Part shown: piece after piece, positions 9,443 to 17,882 of the stretch | How the letters are laid out: each line of letters opens with the position of its first letter | Position numbering within the stretch: position 1 is the first letter of the stretch | Made by a program: the position numbers and the translations under genes | NCBI GenBank assembly: GCA_016936575.1 | Contig: JAFGXQ010000208.1 | Span: 22,544 to 86,543 of the forward strand | Reading direction: 5' to 3' | Length of the DNA stretch: 64,000 nt | DNA from: Deltaproteobacteria bacterium | Lineage (GTDB): Bacteria > Myxococcota_A > Polyangia > JAAYKL01 | The notes under the pieces: generated by a model | The model's input: only the letters and a program-made list of their open reading frames with translations | What the model was told of the DNA's origin: nothing | Database searches by the model: none

Positions 9443-10445
9443 TATACACCCCTTCTGTTTCTCCCTGACGCACCATGGAACGCAGTTCATCCACTGACAA
9501 AAACCAGTCGTTGGTACCGCTGCTGTAAACAAATCCGGGAGAGCAAGCTTTCGCTCCTTTTTTCATCATTATTTTTCCACGGGTACTCCACTGATCGCTG
9601 GGAAGTATCACGTAGTAGTCATCGAATTCAAGTGTATGCCACGATTCATCCTCTGGAATCATCACTTCGTGCAGTTTTTCGCCCGCACGAATACCGATTT
9701 TATTCACAGGGACATTCGGAGATACAGCTTCGGCCACATCGGTTATTCGATACGAGGGAATTTTGGGAACATATATTCCGCCCCCGTTCATTATTTCCAT
9801 TGTTTTAATTACAAAATCCACACCGGCTTGCAGGGTAATGGAGAAGCGTGTCATCCGCTCGTCCGTGATTGTCAGGCTTCCGGATTTCCGCTGTTTTAAA
9901 AACAACGGCACCACACTGCCGCGTGACCCGAACACATTCCCATAACGAACCACCGAAAATCGCGGTTCCGGGCCGCCGCTCATGGAATTGGCTGCCACAA
10001 ACAATTTGTCAGAGCATAACTTTGTTGCGCCATATAAATTAATGGGCGCCGCAGCCTTATCGGTTGAAAGTGCAATCACCCTTTTCACACCCCGCTCGAT
10101 ACAAGCACGAATCACATTCTGTGCCCCCAGCACATTTGTTTTAATCGCTTCGAACGGGTTGTACTCGGCGGCGGGTACCTGTTTAATGGCCGCGGCATGA
10201 ATCACATAATCCACCCCCCGGAATGCCTCATACAACCGATCCGGATCTCTCACGTCACCAATGAAATATCGCAACGCCGGATATGCATTGTTAGGGAAAA
10301 TTCGTGACATTTCGTACTGCTTCAATTCATCACGCGAAAACACAATGAGTCGATGAAGTCGATAGCGGGTAAGAAGGGTTTCAACAAATTTTTTACCAAA
10401 GGATCCGGTTCCCCCGGTAATTGCAACGCTGGTTCCGTCGAACAT
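9432..10445 (-). CDS. pseB: UDP-GlcNAc 4,6-dehydratase (inverting), PseB-like
   Basis: Short-chain dehydrogenase/reductase that converts UDP-GlcNAc to a UDP-4-keto-6-deoxy hexosamine. NAD-binding motif G-G-T-G-S-F-G lies near residue 12; S-T-D-K-A is followed by the Y-G-A-T-K variant of the YxxxK pair; R-Y-G-N-V-F-G-S-R-G-S-V and I-R-A-G-E-K-L-H-E are hallmark PseB/FlaA1 segments. ATG at 10445 is preferred over 10472 because CAGGAGAAAAAC precedes it and it places the Rossmann motif as in relatives. First gene of a pseB-pseC pair; product probably feeds a surface glycan or flagellin glycosylation. Confidence 0.9.
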   Translation of the reverse strand: MFDGTSVAITGGTGSFGKKFVETLLTRYRLHRLIVFSRDELKQYEMSRIFPNNAYPALRYFIGDVRDPDRLYEAFRGVDYVIHAAAIKQVPAAEYNPFEAIKTNVLGAQNVIRACIERGVKRVIALSTDKAAAPINLYGATKLCSDKLFVAANSMSGGPEPRFSVVRYGNVFGSRGSVVPLFLKQRKSGSLTITDERMTRFSITLQAGVDFVIKTMEIMNGGGIYVPKIPSYRITDVAEAVSPNVPVNKIGIRAGEKLHEVMIPEDESWHTLEFDDYYVILPSDQWSTRGKIMMKKGAKACSPGFVYSSGTNDWFLSVDELRSMVRQGETEGVYSVL

Positions 10446-10618
10446 GTTTTTCTCCTGCAGTGTACTGGTCATTCGTCTACCCTCAGTAACGGAACCATTA
10501 AAAAAAACTTAACCCACTGGTTCATTTTAGACCCGGATACAATGTTTCAATAATGCAGCATACACATCCTGGATAAATATATTCACGCTGAAACACCCGA
10601 GATTCCAGCCCAAATCAC

Positions 10619-10646
10619 TTGAAAAACACAGTTATCGCTATATAGT
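10619..10646 (+). promoter_or_regulatory. putative sigma70-type promoter of pckG
   Basis: TTGAAA (10619-10624) and TATAGT (10641-10646) are separated by 16 bases and lie about 46 bases before the pckG start, in an AT-rich divergent intergenic region. It fits the consensus well, but there is no experimental support. Confidence 0.45.
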
Positions 10647-10692
10647 TAGCAGCGCAAAACAACCAAACAAAATGAATGAAGAGGAGTGAACG

Positions 10693-12675
10693 ATGAAAGT
10701 TGAACTAGAAAAAGGCGTCGACATTGTCAGTGATCTCGGTGGACTCACAAGCATCGAGGAGGCCAAAAAACTGATTGAGTCAAAATGTGATGACGACAAC
10801 AAGAAAAAGTTTTCGACGATTAAAAGCGAAAAGGCTATTTTAAAAATCGGCAATGCAGTCGCACTTCTGCAGCCCGACAACATCTGGATCAATTCATCTT
10901 CTGAAGCTGATCTCCAGAACACACGCGACCGTGCAATAGAAAACGGCGAAGAGTTCAAGGTTGTAAATGGTCATACATGTCATTTTGATCTTCCCGAAGA
11001 TCAAGGCCGCCTGGTTACCCAAACCTTCTACATTGTGAACGATGATGAAGATATTTCTGTTCTGGCCAAAAAAGAGCCCCGTCAGGTGTCATACGATACG
11101 ATTAAAGACGGAATGACCGGTGCGATGAAGGGCCGAACAATGAATATTAATTTCTGGAATCGCGGGCCGGTCGGTGCAAAAGCAGCAATTCCCGCAATCA
11201 TGATCACCGATTCATTGTACGTAGTTCACTCCGGAAATATTCTGTATCCCACCTGTTACGAATCCTTTGATGCTGAAGTGGAACGCGCCGGTACATTCTT
11301 TTTCAACCTTCATACCTACGCAGACCTGTCCAGCGAAAACATCGACAAAGCGCGTATCTATATGGATCGCAGCTGGCAAACGACTTATTCGATGTATTGC
11401 ACCTACGCCGGGAACACATTGATGCTTAAAAAAGGGAATCACCGCTTCCATGTGGATGATGCGACATACTATCGCAATTTCGAACAGCTCTCCGAGCATA
11501 TGTTCATCACCGGAATGACCGGTCCCGGTGGCCGCAAAACGTTTATTGCCGGCGCCGCGCCTTCCGGCTGCGGCAAAACCACAACTGCCATGGTGGGTAC
11601 CGACTTTATCGGCGACGATTTGGCCCAAATGTGGATTGAAGATGACGGAACTGTTCGCGCGGTAAACCCTGAAATCGGCATTTTCGGTATCGTGAAAGAT
11701 GTGAATCGCGAAGGAGACCCCTTCCTGATGAAAGCGCTTCGCGGCGACATCGAAGCTGAAGTTATTTACTCGAACGTATTGATCACAGAAGACGGTACTC
11801 CCCGCTGGGAAGGTGATGGAGATGAGCCGCCGAAAGCAGGTAAGAACTTTCAAGGTGAGTGGTTCGAAGGGAAAACCGACAAGGACGGCAAACCCATCCC
11901 CATGTCTCACCCGAATAGTCGCTGTACACTCTATGGCACCTCAATTGACAACTATAATGCGAAACTGGCGAATGACCCCGCTGGTGTTCCGGTAAAAGTC
12001 ATCACATACTCCGGACGCGATAGCGATACGATGCCGCCGGTATGGGTTGCCAAGAATGCCGACGAGGGAGTTGTCATCGGTGCATCTATTCAGTCTGCGG
12101 CAACAGCAACCGAAGTAGGGGCTGCTGGCGTGCGCCGTCAACCCTGGGCCAATCAGCCGTTCATTCCCGGACCGTTGGCGGACTATATGGCTTCCCAACT
12201 GAAATTCTTCAACAGCGACAAGATCAAAGAAAAACCGATTATGGCCGGTCTCAATTACTTTCTGACAGTAGGCGCCCGAGGCGGAGAAGCGGGCAGCACC
12301 AAATTGCTGGGAGAAAAACGCGATGTCAACCCCTGGCTGTCGTGGCTGGAACGCCGCGCCAATGGCGATGTGAAAGCCATCGACACAGCAATCGGATACC
12401 TGCCGTTGTATGACGACTTGAAAGCCATTTTCAAGGAGACCATCAACAAAGAATACAGTGAAGAACTGTACAACAAGCATTTCTCACTGTATGCCGACAA
12501 CATCATCGCCCGCATCGATCTCCAGACCGAGGCATACCAACAGGAAAAGGACTGCCCACCGGTAATATTTGAAATTTACAGCGCGCAGAAAAAAGCCCTC
12601 GAAGAGCTGAAAGCCAAATTCGGTTCGGTAATTTCTCCTGCACAACTTATCGAAGTCGGCAGCGCGGACGCATAA
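10693..12675 (+). CDS. pckG: phosphoenolpyruvate carboxykinase (GTP)
   Basis: Converts oxaloacetate and GTP to PEP, GDP and CO2, the entry step of gluconeogenesis, in the cytoplasm. The protein has 660 residues, slightly longer than typical (600-620). Visible motifs are the P-loop A-P-S-G-C-G-K-T-T-T (about residues 286-295), the metal-site G-D-D-L-A, R-G-x-x-E in the following segment, and the C-terminal N-Y-F-L-T guanine-site region. The GTP type is distinguished from the ATP type by overall sequence and by the F-I-x-G-x-x-P-S-G-C-G-K-T loop. Start ATG at 10693 has GAGGAGTGAACG upstream. Transcribed alone, divergently from pseB. Confidence 0.95.
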   Translation: MKVELEKGVDIVSDLGGLTSIEEAKKLIESKCDDDNKKKFSTIKSEKAILKIGNAVALLQPDNIWINSSSEADLQNTRDRAIENGEEFKVVNGHTCHFDLPEDQGRLVTQTFYIVNDDEDISVLAKKEPRQVSYDTIKDGMTGAMKGRTMNINFWNRGPVGAKAAIPAIMITDSLYVVHSGNILYPTCYESFDAEVERAGTFFFNLHTYADLSSENIDKARIYMDRSWQTTYSMYCTYAGNTLMLKKGNHRFHVDDATYYRNFEQLSEHMFITGMTGPGGRKTFIAGAAPSGCGKTTTAMVGTDFIGDDLAQMWIEDDGTVRAVNPEIGIFGIVKDVNREGDPFLMKALRGDIEAEVIYSNVLITEDGTPRWEGDGDEPPKAGKNFQGEWFEGKTDKDGKPIPMSHPNSRCTLYGTSIDNYNAKLANDPAGVPVKVITYSGRDSDTMPPVWVAKNADEGVVIGASIQSAATATEVGAAGVRRQPWANQPFIPGPLADYMASQLKFFNSDKIKEKPIMAGLNYFLTVGARGGEAGSTKLLGEKRDVNPWLSWLERRANGDVKAIDTAIGYLPLYDDLKAIFKETINKEYSEELYNKHFSLYADNIIARIDLQTEAYQQEKDCPPVIFEIYSAQKKALEELKAKFGSVISPAQLIEVGSADA

Positions 12676-12814
12676 AGACCAAATGGTTTAGTGGGGGGAA
12701 TCCCCATGTCGTCTTATTTTTCCATCACTATTCACATCTATAACGACATACGGCGACAATCGCATCCCCCCCTGCGTATGGGAATAGTTACATTTTGCTA
12801 TCCGTTGAAATTTT

Positions 12815-13924
12815 ATGACGAGAACAAAAAGTAAACGAATTTTTATCGGTTTCGGCATTTTTATCACCCTTTTGGTCATTGCCGCATATGTCAACCTGGC
12901 CCCGGGAATTTCATTTCTGCGAACCTATATGAATCCGCAGGCGCCTCCTGCGCCGACGATTCGTCAACTGCGCATTGAATCAGGCACACGTATGATTCCC
13001 GCTCGCCTATATGCACCATCGGGATCCCCCAAAGGGACCATTGTATTGATTCACGGGGTTCACGCTGATGGATACAACGAAAAAAGACTTATGCACTTTA
13101 CCAATACCTTGGTGGATTTCGGATTCCAGGTTGTTACGCCGGACATCGAAGATCTGCGAAAGTATCAGATAGTTGAACGTGCAGTGACTGATATTCGACG
13201 TTCCGCAAGCTGGGTGCTGAAAAACGGCAAAATCGTAAAAAAGGAAGAGAAGATCGGGCTATGGGGAATCAGTTTCGCCGGCGGTCTGTGTCTAAGCCTC
13301 GCTGGAAGCCCGGAATTCGGGGGGCGCATTGCATCGAGCTTTTCATTCGGCGGTCATAGCGATTTGGATGCGACCATCAAATACCTGATGACCGGTAACA
13401 CCCCTTCTGGAAATCGCCCTCCGCACGTGTACGGGCAAGCGGTGCTGGTGCGTAAATATGCATATCTTCTGGTGCCCAATGAACAAAAGGAAGCGCTACA
13501 ATCTACGGTGCGATATTATCTTCAGGGCGACTACGATATCGCAAAAAAAATGAGTCGATGCCTACCCCCGGAATCTCGACGATATTCACGCCTCATTTTT
13601 CAGGGAGATCAAGCCACGCTGGGTCGGCTGCTCCAACGTGCGGTCAGCTCTCCAAACAGTCCCGCCAGTCTGTCTGCCATCAGAAATAGTGCGCCCAAGA
13701 ATGCCGTTTTTCTGCTACATGGAAGCATGGATAATGTCATACCGCCGCATGAGTCTCAAAAACTGGCAACGTGGGCAGAACACGGCAGCAACAGCGTTCA
13801 CCTCTTAATTTCACCATTGATTAACCACGTGGAGCTCGAAGAACACAGCGCCGGCAATACGTGGATATCATATTTCAAGATCATTCGATTCTGGGCGAAT
13901 CTGCTGCGCGCAACCGAAAATTAG
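12815..13924 (+). CDS. membrane-anchored alpha/beta hydrolase
   Basis: The 369-residue protein has an N-terminal uncleaved anchor (about residues 8-28) followed by an alpha/beta hydrolase fold on the outer side of the membrane. Motifs: oxyanion segment I-V-L-I-H-G-V-H-A-D-G, nucleophile elbow G-I-S-F-A-G-G (Ser in G-x-S-x-G), acid in L-L-H-G-S-M-D-N-V-I-P, and His in I-N-H-V-E. The triad looks complete, so it is likely an esterase or lipase-like enzyme; the substrate is unknown. It stands alone between pckG and the convergent cyclase gene. Confidence 0.78.
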   Translation: MTRTKSKRIFIGFGIFITLLVIAAYVNLAPGISFLRTYMNPQAPPAPTIRQLRIESGTRMIPARLYAPSGSPKGTIVLIHGVHADGYNEKRLMHFTNTLVDFGFQVVTPDIEDLRKYQIVERAVTDIRRSASWVLKNGKIVKKEEKIGLWGISFAGGLCLSLAGSPEFGGRIASSFSFGGHSDLDATIKYLMTGNTPSGNRPPHVYGQAVLVRKYAYLLVPNEQKEALQSTVRYYLQGDYDIAKKMSRCLPPESRRYSRLIFQGDQATLGRLLQRAVSSPNSPASLSAIRNSAPKNAVFLLHGSMDNVIPPHESQKLATWAEHGSNSVHLLISPLINHVELEEHSAGNTWISYFKIIRFWANLLRATEN

Positions 13925-13947
13925 CAACAGCGTTTCTGTGACACCTG

Positions 13948-14580
13948 TTAGTCCACCGTTCGCAAGACTGCACGACACGGCGCCCCATCCGCGCCGCTCA
14001 ACTTCACCGGGGCAGCAAACAATTCGTATTGTCCGGCCGGAACATGCGCCAGCACCAACCCTTCGAGTAGTGCAACGTTTCCCTCGAGTAGAATTCGGTG
14101 CACCGGATTTCCCGGTGGACAGTGGAACGATTCCACAGACAGGTAATCGATACCCACCAGGCGTATCCCACGTTGGCATATCCACATCGCGGCATCTTTG
14201 CTCAACGAGACAAACGATTTATCAAAAGCATCTGATCTCAACATTCGTTGCGAATTGTCGGTGCGCAGCAGCAGCCGTTCCACGCCTTCGGGCACCAGGG
14301 TCTGCAAATGGCGTGCGGTGATTTCAGACGTATCCGATATTTCCATAACCGCGCACGGTCCCACAAACAGATCAAGCGACATATCCGCAACACCGATGCC
14401 GTCGTCAATGAAATGTTTGGGCGCATCCACATGGGTCCCGGAATGAACCCCCAAGCTTACCCTGGTCACATTGCATTCATCCCCTCTCGCCATGCTGCAG
14501 ACGTTGTCAAATGATACATTCGGGTCGCCTGGCCAAACCAACATTCCCGGTTGTAGGACCATAGAAATGTCAAAAAGCAT
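13948..14580 (-). CDS. cyclase family metal-dependent hydrolase (kynurenine formamidase-like)
   Basis: 210-residue member of the KynB/cyclase family, which hydrolyse formamides or lactone-like substrates with a metal ion. The signature is H-S-G-T-H-V-D-A-P-K-H-F (about residues 46-57), with D-I-S at the N-terminus, P-x-W-P-G-D-P, and a late V-G-I-D-Y-L-S-V-E segment, all typical. There is no tryptophan catabolism gene next to it, so a kynurenine role is not supported by context. The ATG at 14580 gives a standard-length protein. Faces the hydrolase gene convergently with 23 bases between them. Confidence 0.85.
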   Translation of the reverse strand: MLFDISMVLQPGMLVWPGDPNVSFDNVCSMARGDECNVTRVSLGVHSGTHVDAPKHFIDDGIGVADMSLDLFVGPCAVMEISDTSEITARHLQTLVPEGVERLLLRTDNSQRMLRSDAFDKSFVSLSKDAAMWICQRGIRLVGIDYLSVESFHCPPGNPVHRILLEGNVALLEGLVLAHVPAGQYELFAAPVKLSGADGAPCRAVLRTVD

Positions 14581-14777
14581 TCACTCACCTCCACCTCCGC
14601 AGCTCGTAGTACTAAAATCTATTTTTATTAAGCTGCATTAGACCGATATTGGCCACAAATTATTCAATAACAAGGGATAAATGATGCCCCCCTTTTTTTT
14701 CTTGCCCGCTTTTGTTATGGTCAACGTCGAAATATCACCACATATTCATACTGATGTGGATGGAGCTTAAGATATAC

Positions 14778-15662
14778 ATGCGCAGAATCGAAACAAACAA
14801 CCGCTTTATTTCTCGCGTCGGAATCCTTTTTTCTGCGACAGCACTCTCGGCGTTGTTCCTTTTCAGTGCGCCGCCGCCGGATGCCCAGTGCCGCAAGGCC
14901 CGAAAAACCCACGTGGTGAAATCCGGTGATTCAATTGCCAAAATTGCCGATTATTACGGGGTTTCGCAGCGCGATTTGCGCGAAATGAACAAATTGAAAA
15001 AAGGAAAGCCGTTGCGCATGGGTCAGGAACTGCTCATCCCCAATGTCTTGCGAGTGTCCGGCAAAAAATACAAAGTCCAAAAAGGCGACACCCTTGCCTC
15101 AATTGGCCAAAAATTCAACCGCGCGCCGAAAGATATTGCTCTCGCCAACAAGCTCGACCCGAATACAGCGCTCCCGGTGGGACGTGTTTTGGTCATTCCC
15201 GACAAAGAAAATGCGGAGCGATATAAACCCAATGACGGCGCCCCCGCTGCCATACAATTTTTACGCGTGCGCACCGGGGAACGCGAAAAACTGACGCTGT
15301 ACAATAAATTCGGCGCGCTGAATAAATCCGCAGTCCAACGGCTCAGCTTTCTGGCACGCGATCATAAAACAAATAAAGTCAAACGTCTGAATACACGCTT
15401 GATATATCTCATCCAGAAAATGTCAGACCACTTTGACGGCAAGCCGATTGAAATCATTTCAGGGTATCGTGCGCAGTCATCGGGAAATGAATCGCAGCAC
15501 GCATTCGGCCGCGCACTCGATTTTCGGGTTCCCGGAGTCTCAACCAAATCCGTATATCAATACTGCCGCCAACTTCCCAGAACCGGCTGCGGCTATTACC
15601 CCAACGACGGATTTGTCCATATGGATGCACGAGAAAAGAAAACCTTCTGGGTGAGCAAATAA
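14778..15662 (+). CDS. secreted protein with two LysM repeats and an M15/YcbK-like peptidase domain
   Basis: About 294 residues from ATG 14778, which gives a signal peptide (basic start, hydrophobic segment ending near S-A-P-P-P-D-A). Two LysM repeats follow: T-H-V-V-K-S-G-D-S-I-A-K-I-A-x-x-Y-G-V and K-Y-K-V-Q-K-G-D-T-L-A-S-I-G-Q-K-F, each closing with L-x-I-P. The C-terminal domain is DUF882/YcbK-like (peptidase M15A fold): S-G-Y-R-A-Q-S-S, the zinc motif S-Q-H-A-F-G-R-A-L-D-F, and G-F-V-H-M-D. It probably binds peptidoglycan through LysM and cuts peptide stems or acts in L,D-crosslinking. Upstream starts at 14712, 14754 and 14760 are in frame. Confidence 0.88.
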   Translation: MRRIETNNRFISRVGILFSATALSALFLFSAPPPDAQCRKARKTHVVKSGDSIAKIADYYGVSQRDLREMNKLKKGKPLRMGQELLIPNVLRVSGKKYKVQKGDTLASIGQKFNRAPKDIALANKLDPNTALPVGRVLVIPDKENAERYKPNDGAPAAIQFLRVRTGEREKLTLYNKFGALNKSAVQRLSFLARDHKTNKVKRLNTRLIYLIQKMSDHFDGKPIEIISGYRAQSSGNESQHAFGRALDFRVPGVSTKSVYQYCRQLPRTGCGYYPNDGFVHMDAREKKTFWVSK

Positions 15663-15748
15663 CACCGAACAATCCAATTTCACAACGTTTGATATTTTCG
15701 ATTTCTTCAATATTATCAAGTAAATCGGAAGGTTTTCAGCGTTTCTTG

Positions 15749-15776
15749 TTGGTTTGCGTAAAAAAAATGGTATAAG
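15749..15776 (+). promoter_or_regulatory. putative promoter of the 15827 gene
   Basis: TTGGTT (15749-15754), 16-base spacer, TATAAG (15771-15776), about 50 bases before the ATG at 15827. The -10 is good and the -35 weak. The ribosome site AAGGAGC lies just before the start. Confidence 0.35.
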
Positions 15777-15826
15777 ATTCGACTAAATTAACAGGGGGAG
15801 CCACGAGAACATAAGGAGCACATTGA

Positions 15827-16339
15827 ATGAACAGTGATAATTCTAGCGGCACGCAGCGAACCAGAGGCACGGACGGAACCACACTCGACATCGTGGTAGA
15901 CGACACAAGCACCCTGCCCCACGGATTGGTCCGACTGCGTTCCGGTGTGATTGCCGTAACTCACGTATATTGTCCGAACGGTCATAACCTGGTGGATGAA
16001 AATTCTGATGCGAGATTTAACGGATATCCCGGTATTTCGTTAAAAATAAAAGGGGAAGAAGAAGAAGGAATCGTAATTGTCAGCCCGATTCACGGTGATG
16101 ATACGCGCTTCGGCGCCAATGACTTCACCCCCGGCGAAGTCACAACGGTTTGCTGTCCGGTATGCGATGTGGAGCTGCCGTTGGTTCAGGATTGCGGCTG
16201 TACCACTCATTCCAAACTGGTCGGATTATATCTTGACCCGGAATTAGTTGAAGGAAGCCAAGTGGTTATGTGCAACGCCTGGGGCTGTCTGCGCTCTCGA
16301 ATCACGGACCGCTTCCAAATCATCTCGAAGCTCGACTGA
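15827..16339 (+). CDS. hypothetical protein with Cys pairs, possibly zinc-binding
   Basis: The protein has 170 residues and no signal peptide or membrane segment. It contains C-P-N-G-H in the first third, C-C-P-V-C in the second and C-G-C-T-T-H followed by C-N-A-W-G-C in the last, so up to eight Cys/His ligands that could form one or two zinc sites. The N-terminal 30 residues are Ser/Thr/Asp-rich and probably disordered. Preceded by a plausible promoter and a clear ribosome site (ATAAGGAGCACATTG). It stands alone, 80 bases before the site-2 protease operon. I do not recognise the family. Confidence 0.7.
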   Translation: MNSDNSSGTQRTRGTDGTTLDIVVDDTSTLPHGLVRLRSGVIAVTHVYCPNGHNLVDENSDARFNGYPGISLKIKGEEEEGIVIVSPIHGDDTRFGANDFTPGEVTTVCCPVCDVELPLVQDCGCTTHSKLVGLYLDPELVEGSQVVMCNAWGCLRSRITDRFQIISKLD

Positions 16340-16420
16340 GTTCCCCACTAAAATCCGTTAACAGCCGTCGTTATTCGTTGTCCCTTTGAACCCTTTCTGG
16401 TAGGAAAACTCTTCGATATT

Positions 16421-17068
16421 ATGAATATGGTATACCAAGTAATAATTGTTCTCGTGCCGATGATTCTCTCCCTCTCCGTGCACGAATTCGCTCACGCCTG
16501 GAGTGCATACAAGCTCGGGGACGACACTGCAAAACGACAGGGGCGCTTAACCCTGAATCCGCTCGCACACATCGACCCCATCGGAACACTGCTGCTTCCA
16601 ATTTTATTAACTGTTCAAGGGGGTGGTTTTTTCTTCGGTTGGGCCAAACCCGTCCCGGTGAATTCCACCAATTTCAGACGCGGCATATCTATGCGCAAGG
16701 GAGACATCCTGACGGCGGTGGCCGGTCCGATGTCCAATATCATTATCGCGTTTATCGCATCCGGGATCATCATCGGTACCGGCACGTTCGGTCTGGCATC
16801 TGAAACCAATCCAGCGATGATCCTGGTTTCCAGAATGTTTATGATCAACCTCGCCCTGGCGGTGTTCAACATACTGCCGGTTCCACCGTTGGACGGACAT
16901 TATCTGCTGCCCCAGGAACTACAGTCCAAACTGCGTCAGTATCAACTGTTTGTATTTATCGCTTTACTCGTTGCAATTAATTTTTTCAGCACCATCATGG
17001 CGGTTCCAATCACGATCATCGGCAAAAGTATGGTGTCCTTCTGGGCACTTATTTTCGGAGGGGCATAA
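16421..17068 (+). CDS. site-2 protease family membrane metalloprotease (M50)
   Basis: Polytopic protein of 215 residues of the short M50B type. The zinc motif H-E-F-A-H lies in the first helix (about residue 22), followed by the family segment L-T-L-N-P-L-A-H-I-D-P-I-G-T and the third ligand motif N-I-L-P-V-P-P-L-D-G in a later helix. No PDZ or CBS domain. Intramembrane proteolysis is the family role; its substrate is unknown. It starts the run S2P - scpA - scpB - pdxJ - acpS - nnr; a short S2P next to scpA is a recurrent arrangement in bacteria. Confidence 0.9.
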   Translation: MNMVYQVIIVLVPMILSLSVHEFAHAWSAYKLGDDTAKRQGRLTLNPLAHIDPIGTLLLPILLTVQGGGFFFGWAKPVPVNSTNFRRGISMRKGDILTAVAGPMSNIIIAFIASGIIIGTGTFGLASETNPAMILVSRMFMINLALAVFNILPVPPLDGHYLLPQELQSKLRQYQLFVFIALLVAINFFSTIMAVPITIIGKSMVSFWALIFGGA

Positions 17069-17069
17069 C

Positions 17070-17882
17070 GTGGAACAACAGCAACAATCATTGCTACAGG
17101 ACGGACGCTACATGGTCTCCCTCGATGTATTCGAAGGGCCGCTGGATCTGCTGCTCCACTTGATAAAAAAACACGAGCTCGATATTTTTGATATTCCTAT
17201 CGCTTTCATCACCCAAAAATACCTTGAGTACCTTGACCTGATGAAAACGTTGAACCTCAATCTGGCGGCGGAGTATCTGGAGATGGCCGCGCATTTGGCG
17301 TACGTTAAATCCAAAATGATGCTGCCGAACCAAGATGACGACAACGAAGACGACGGTTTGGAAGAAGGACCGGACCCGAGGGAAGAGCTGGTACGTCAGC
17401 TTCTCGAATATCAGAAATATAAAACAGCAGCGGATGAACTGGCAGATCGACCCCAACACGGGCGAGATGTATTTATCCGTGACCCCGGCAGATTAAGCAG
17501 CGACGAAGACAGAGAACTGGCCAGTCCCGGTCTATTCGCTCTTATGGAAGCGTTGAAACAGATATTTGAAAAAGTGGATTATTCTGAGAATAACCCATAC
17601 AAAAATAATGAAATTCTCATTACTCAAATCTCTTTAACCGCGCGCATTCACGAGTTAGTCGATATATTGAACGACCGGGAGCGAGTACCCTTTATGGAGT
17701 TGTTTGAGGGTCGATACACACGCGGGGACATTATTACCACTTTTCTGGCGATTTTAGAGATGACCAAACTGAATCTGGCAAAAGTTCACCAAGCCGGACC
17801 GAACACCGAAATTCATATTTCGGGACTGGCAGATAAGACTGAGGCGGAACAGGTTCTGATGGACAATAAACTGGAGGCGTAA
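17070..17882 (+). CDS. scpA: segregation and condensation protein A
   Basis: Kleisin subunit that bridges SMC heads and binds ScpB in chromosome condensation. About 270 residues from the GTG at 17070, which has GGAGGGGCATAAC before it and is one base past the protease stop. Family segments are plain: V-F-E-G-P-L-D-L-L-L-H-L-I at the N-terminus, A-A-x-L-A-Y-V-K-S-K-M-M-L-P, and the C-terminal winged helix with F-L-A-I-L-E-M-T-K-L. The longer frame from 16950 overlaps the protease gene and is rejected. The stop directly abuts the scpB start. Confidence 0.93.
   Translation: MEQQQQSLLQDGRYMVSLDVFEGPLDLLLHLIKKHELDIFDIPIAFITQKYLEYLDLMKTLNLNLAAEYLEMAAHLAYVKSKMMLPNQDDDNEDDGLEEGPDPREELVRQLLEYQKYKTAADELADRPQHGRDVFIRDPGRLSSDEDRELASPGLFALMEALKQIFEKVDYSENNPYKNNEILITQISLTARIHELVDILNDRERVPFMELFEGRYTRGDIITTFLAILEMTKLNLAKVHQAGPNTEIHISGLADKTEAEQVLMDNKLEA

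Noticed and set aside
12692..12715. Hairpin after pckG (TGGGG/CCCCA) as terminator
   Set aside because: Stem is only five bases and the T-rich stretch is ten bases away.
16950..17069. Extended scpA start upstream of 17070
   Set aside because: It would overlap the site-2 protease by 119 bases and add a non-conserved N-terminus; GTG 17070 has a ribosome site.
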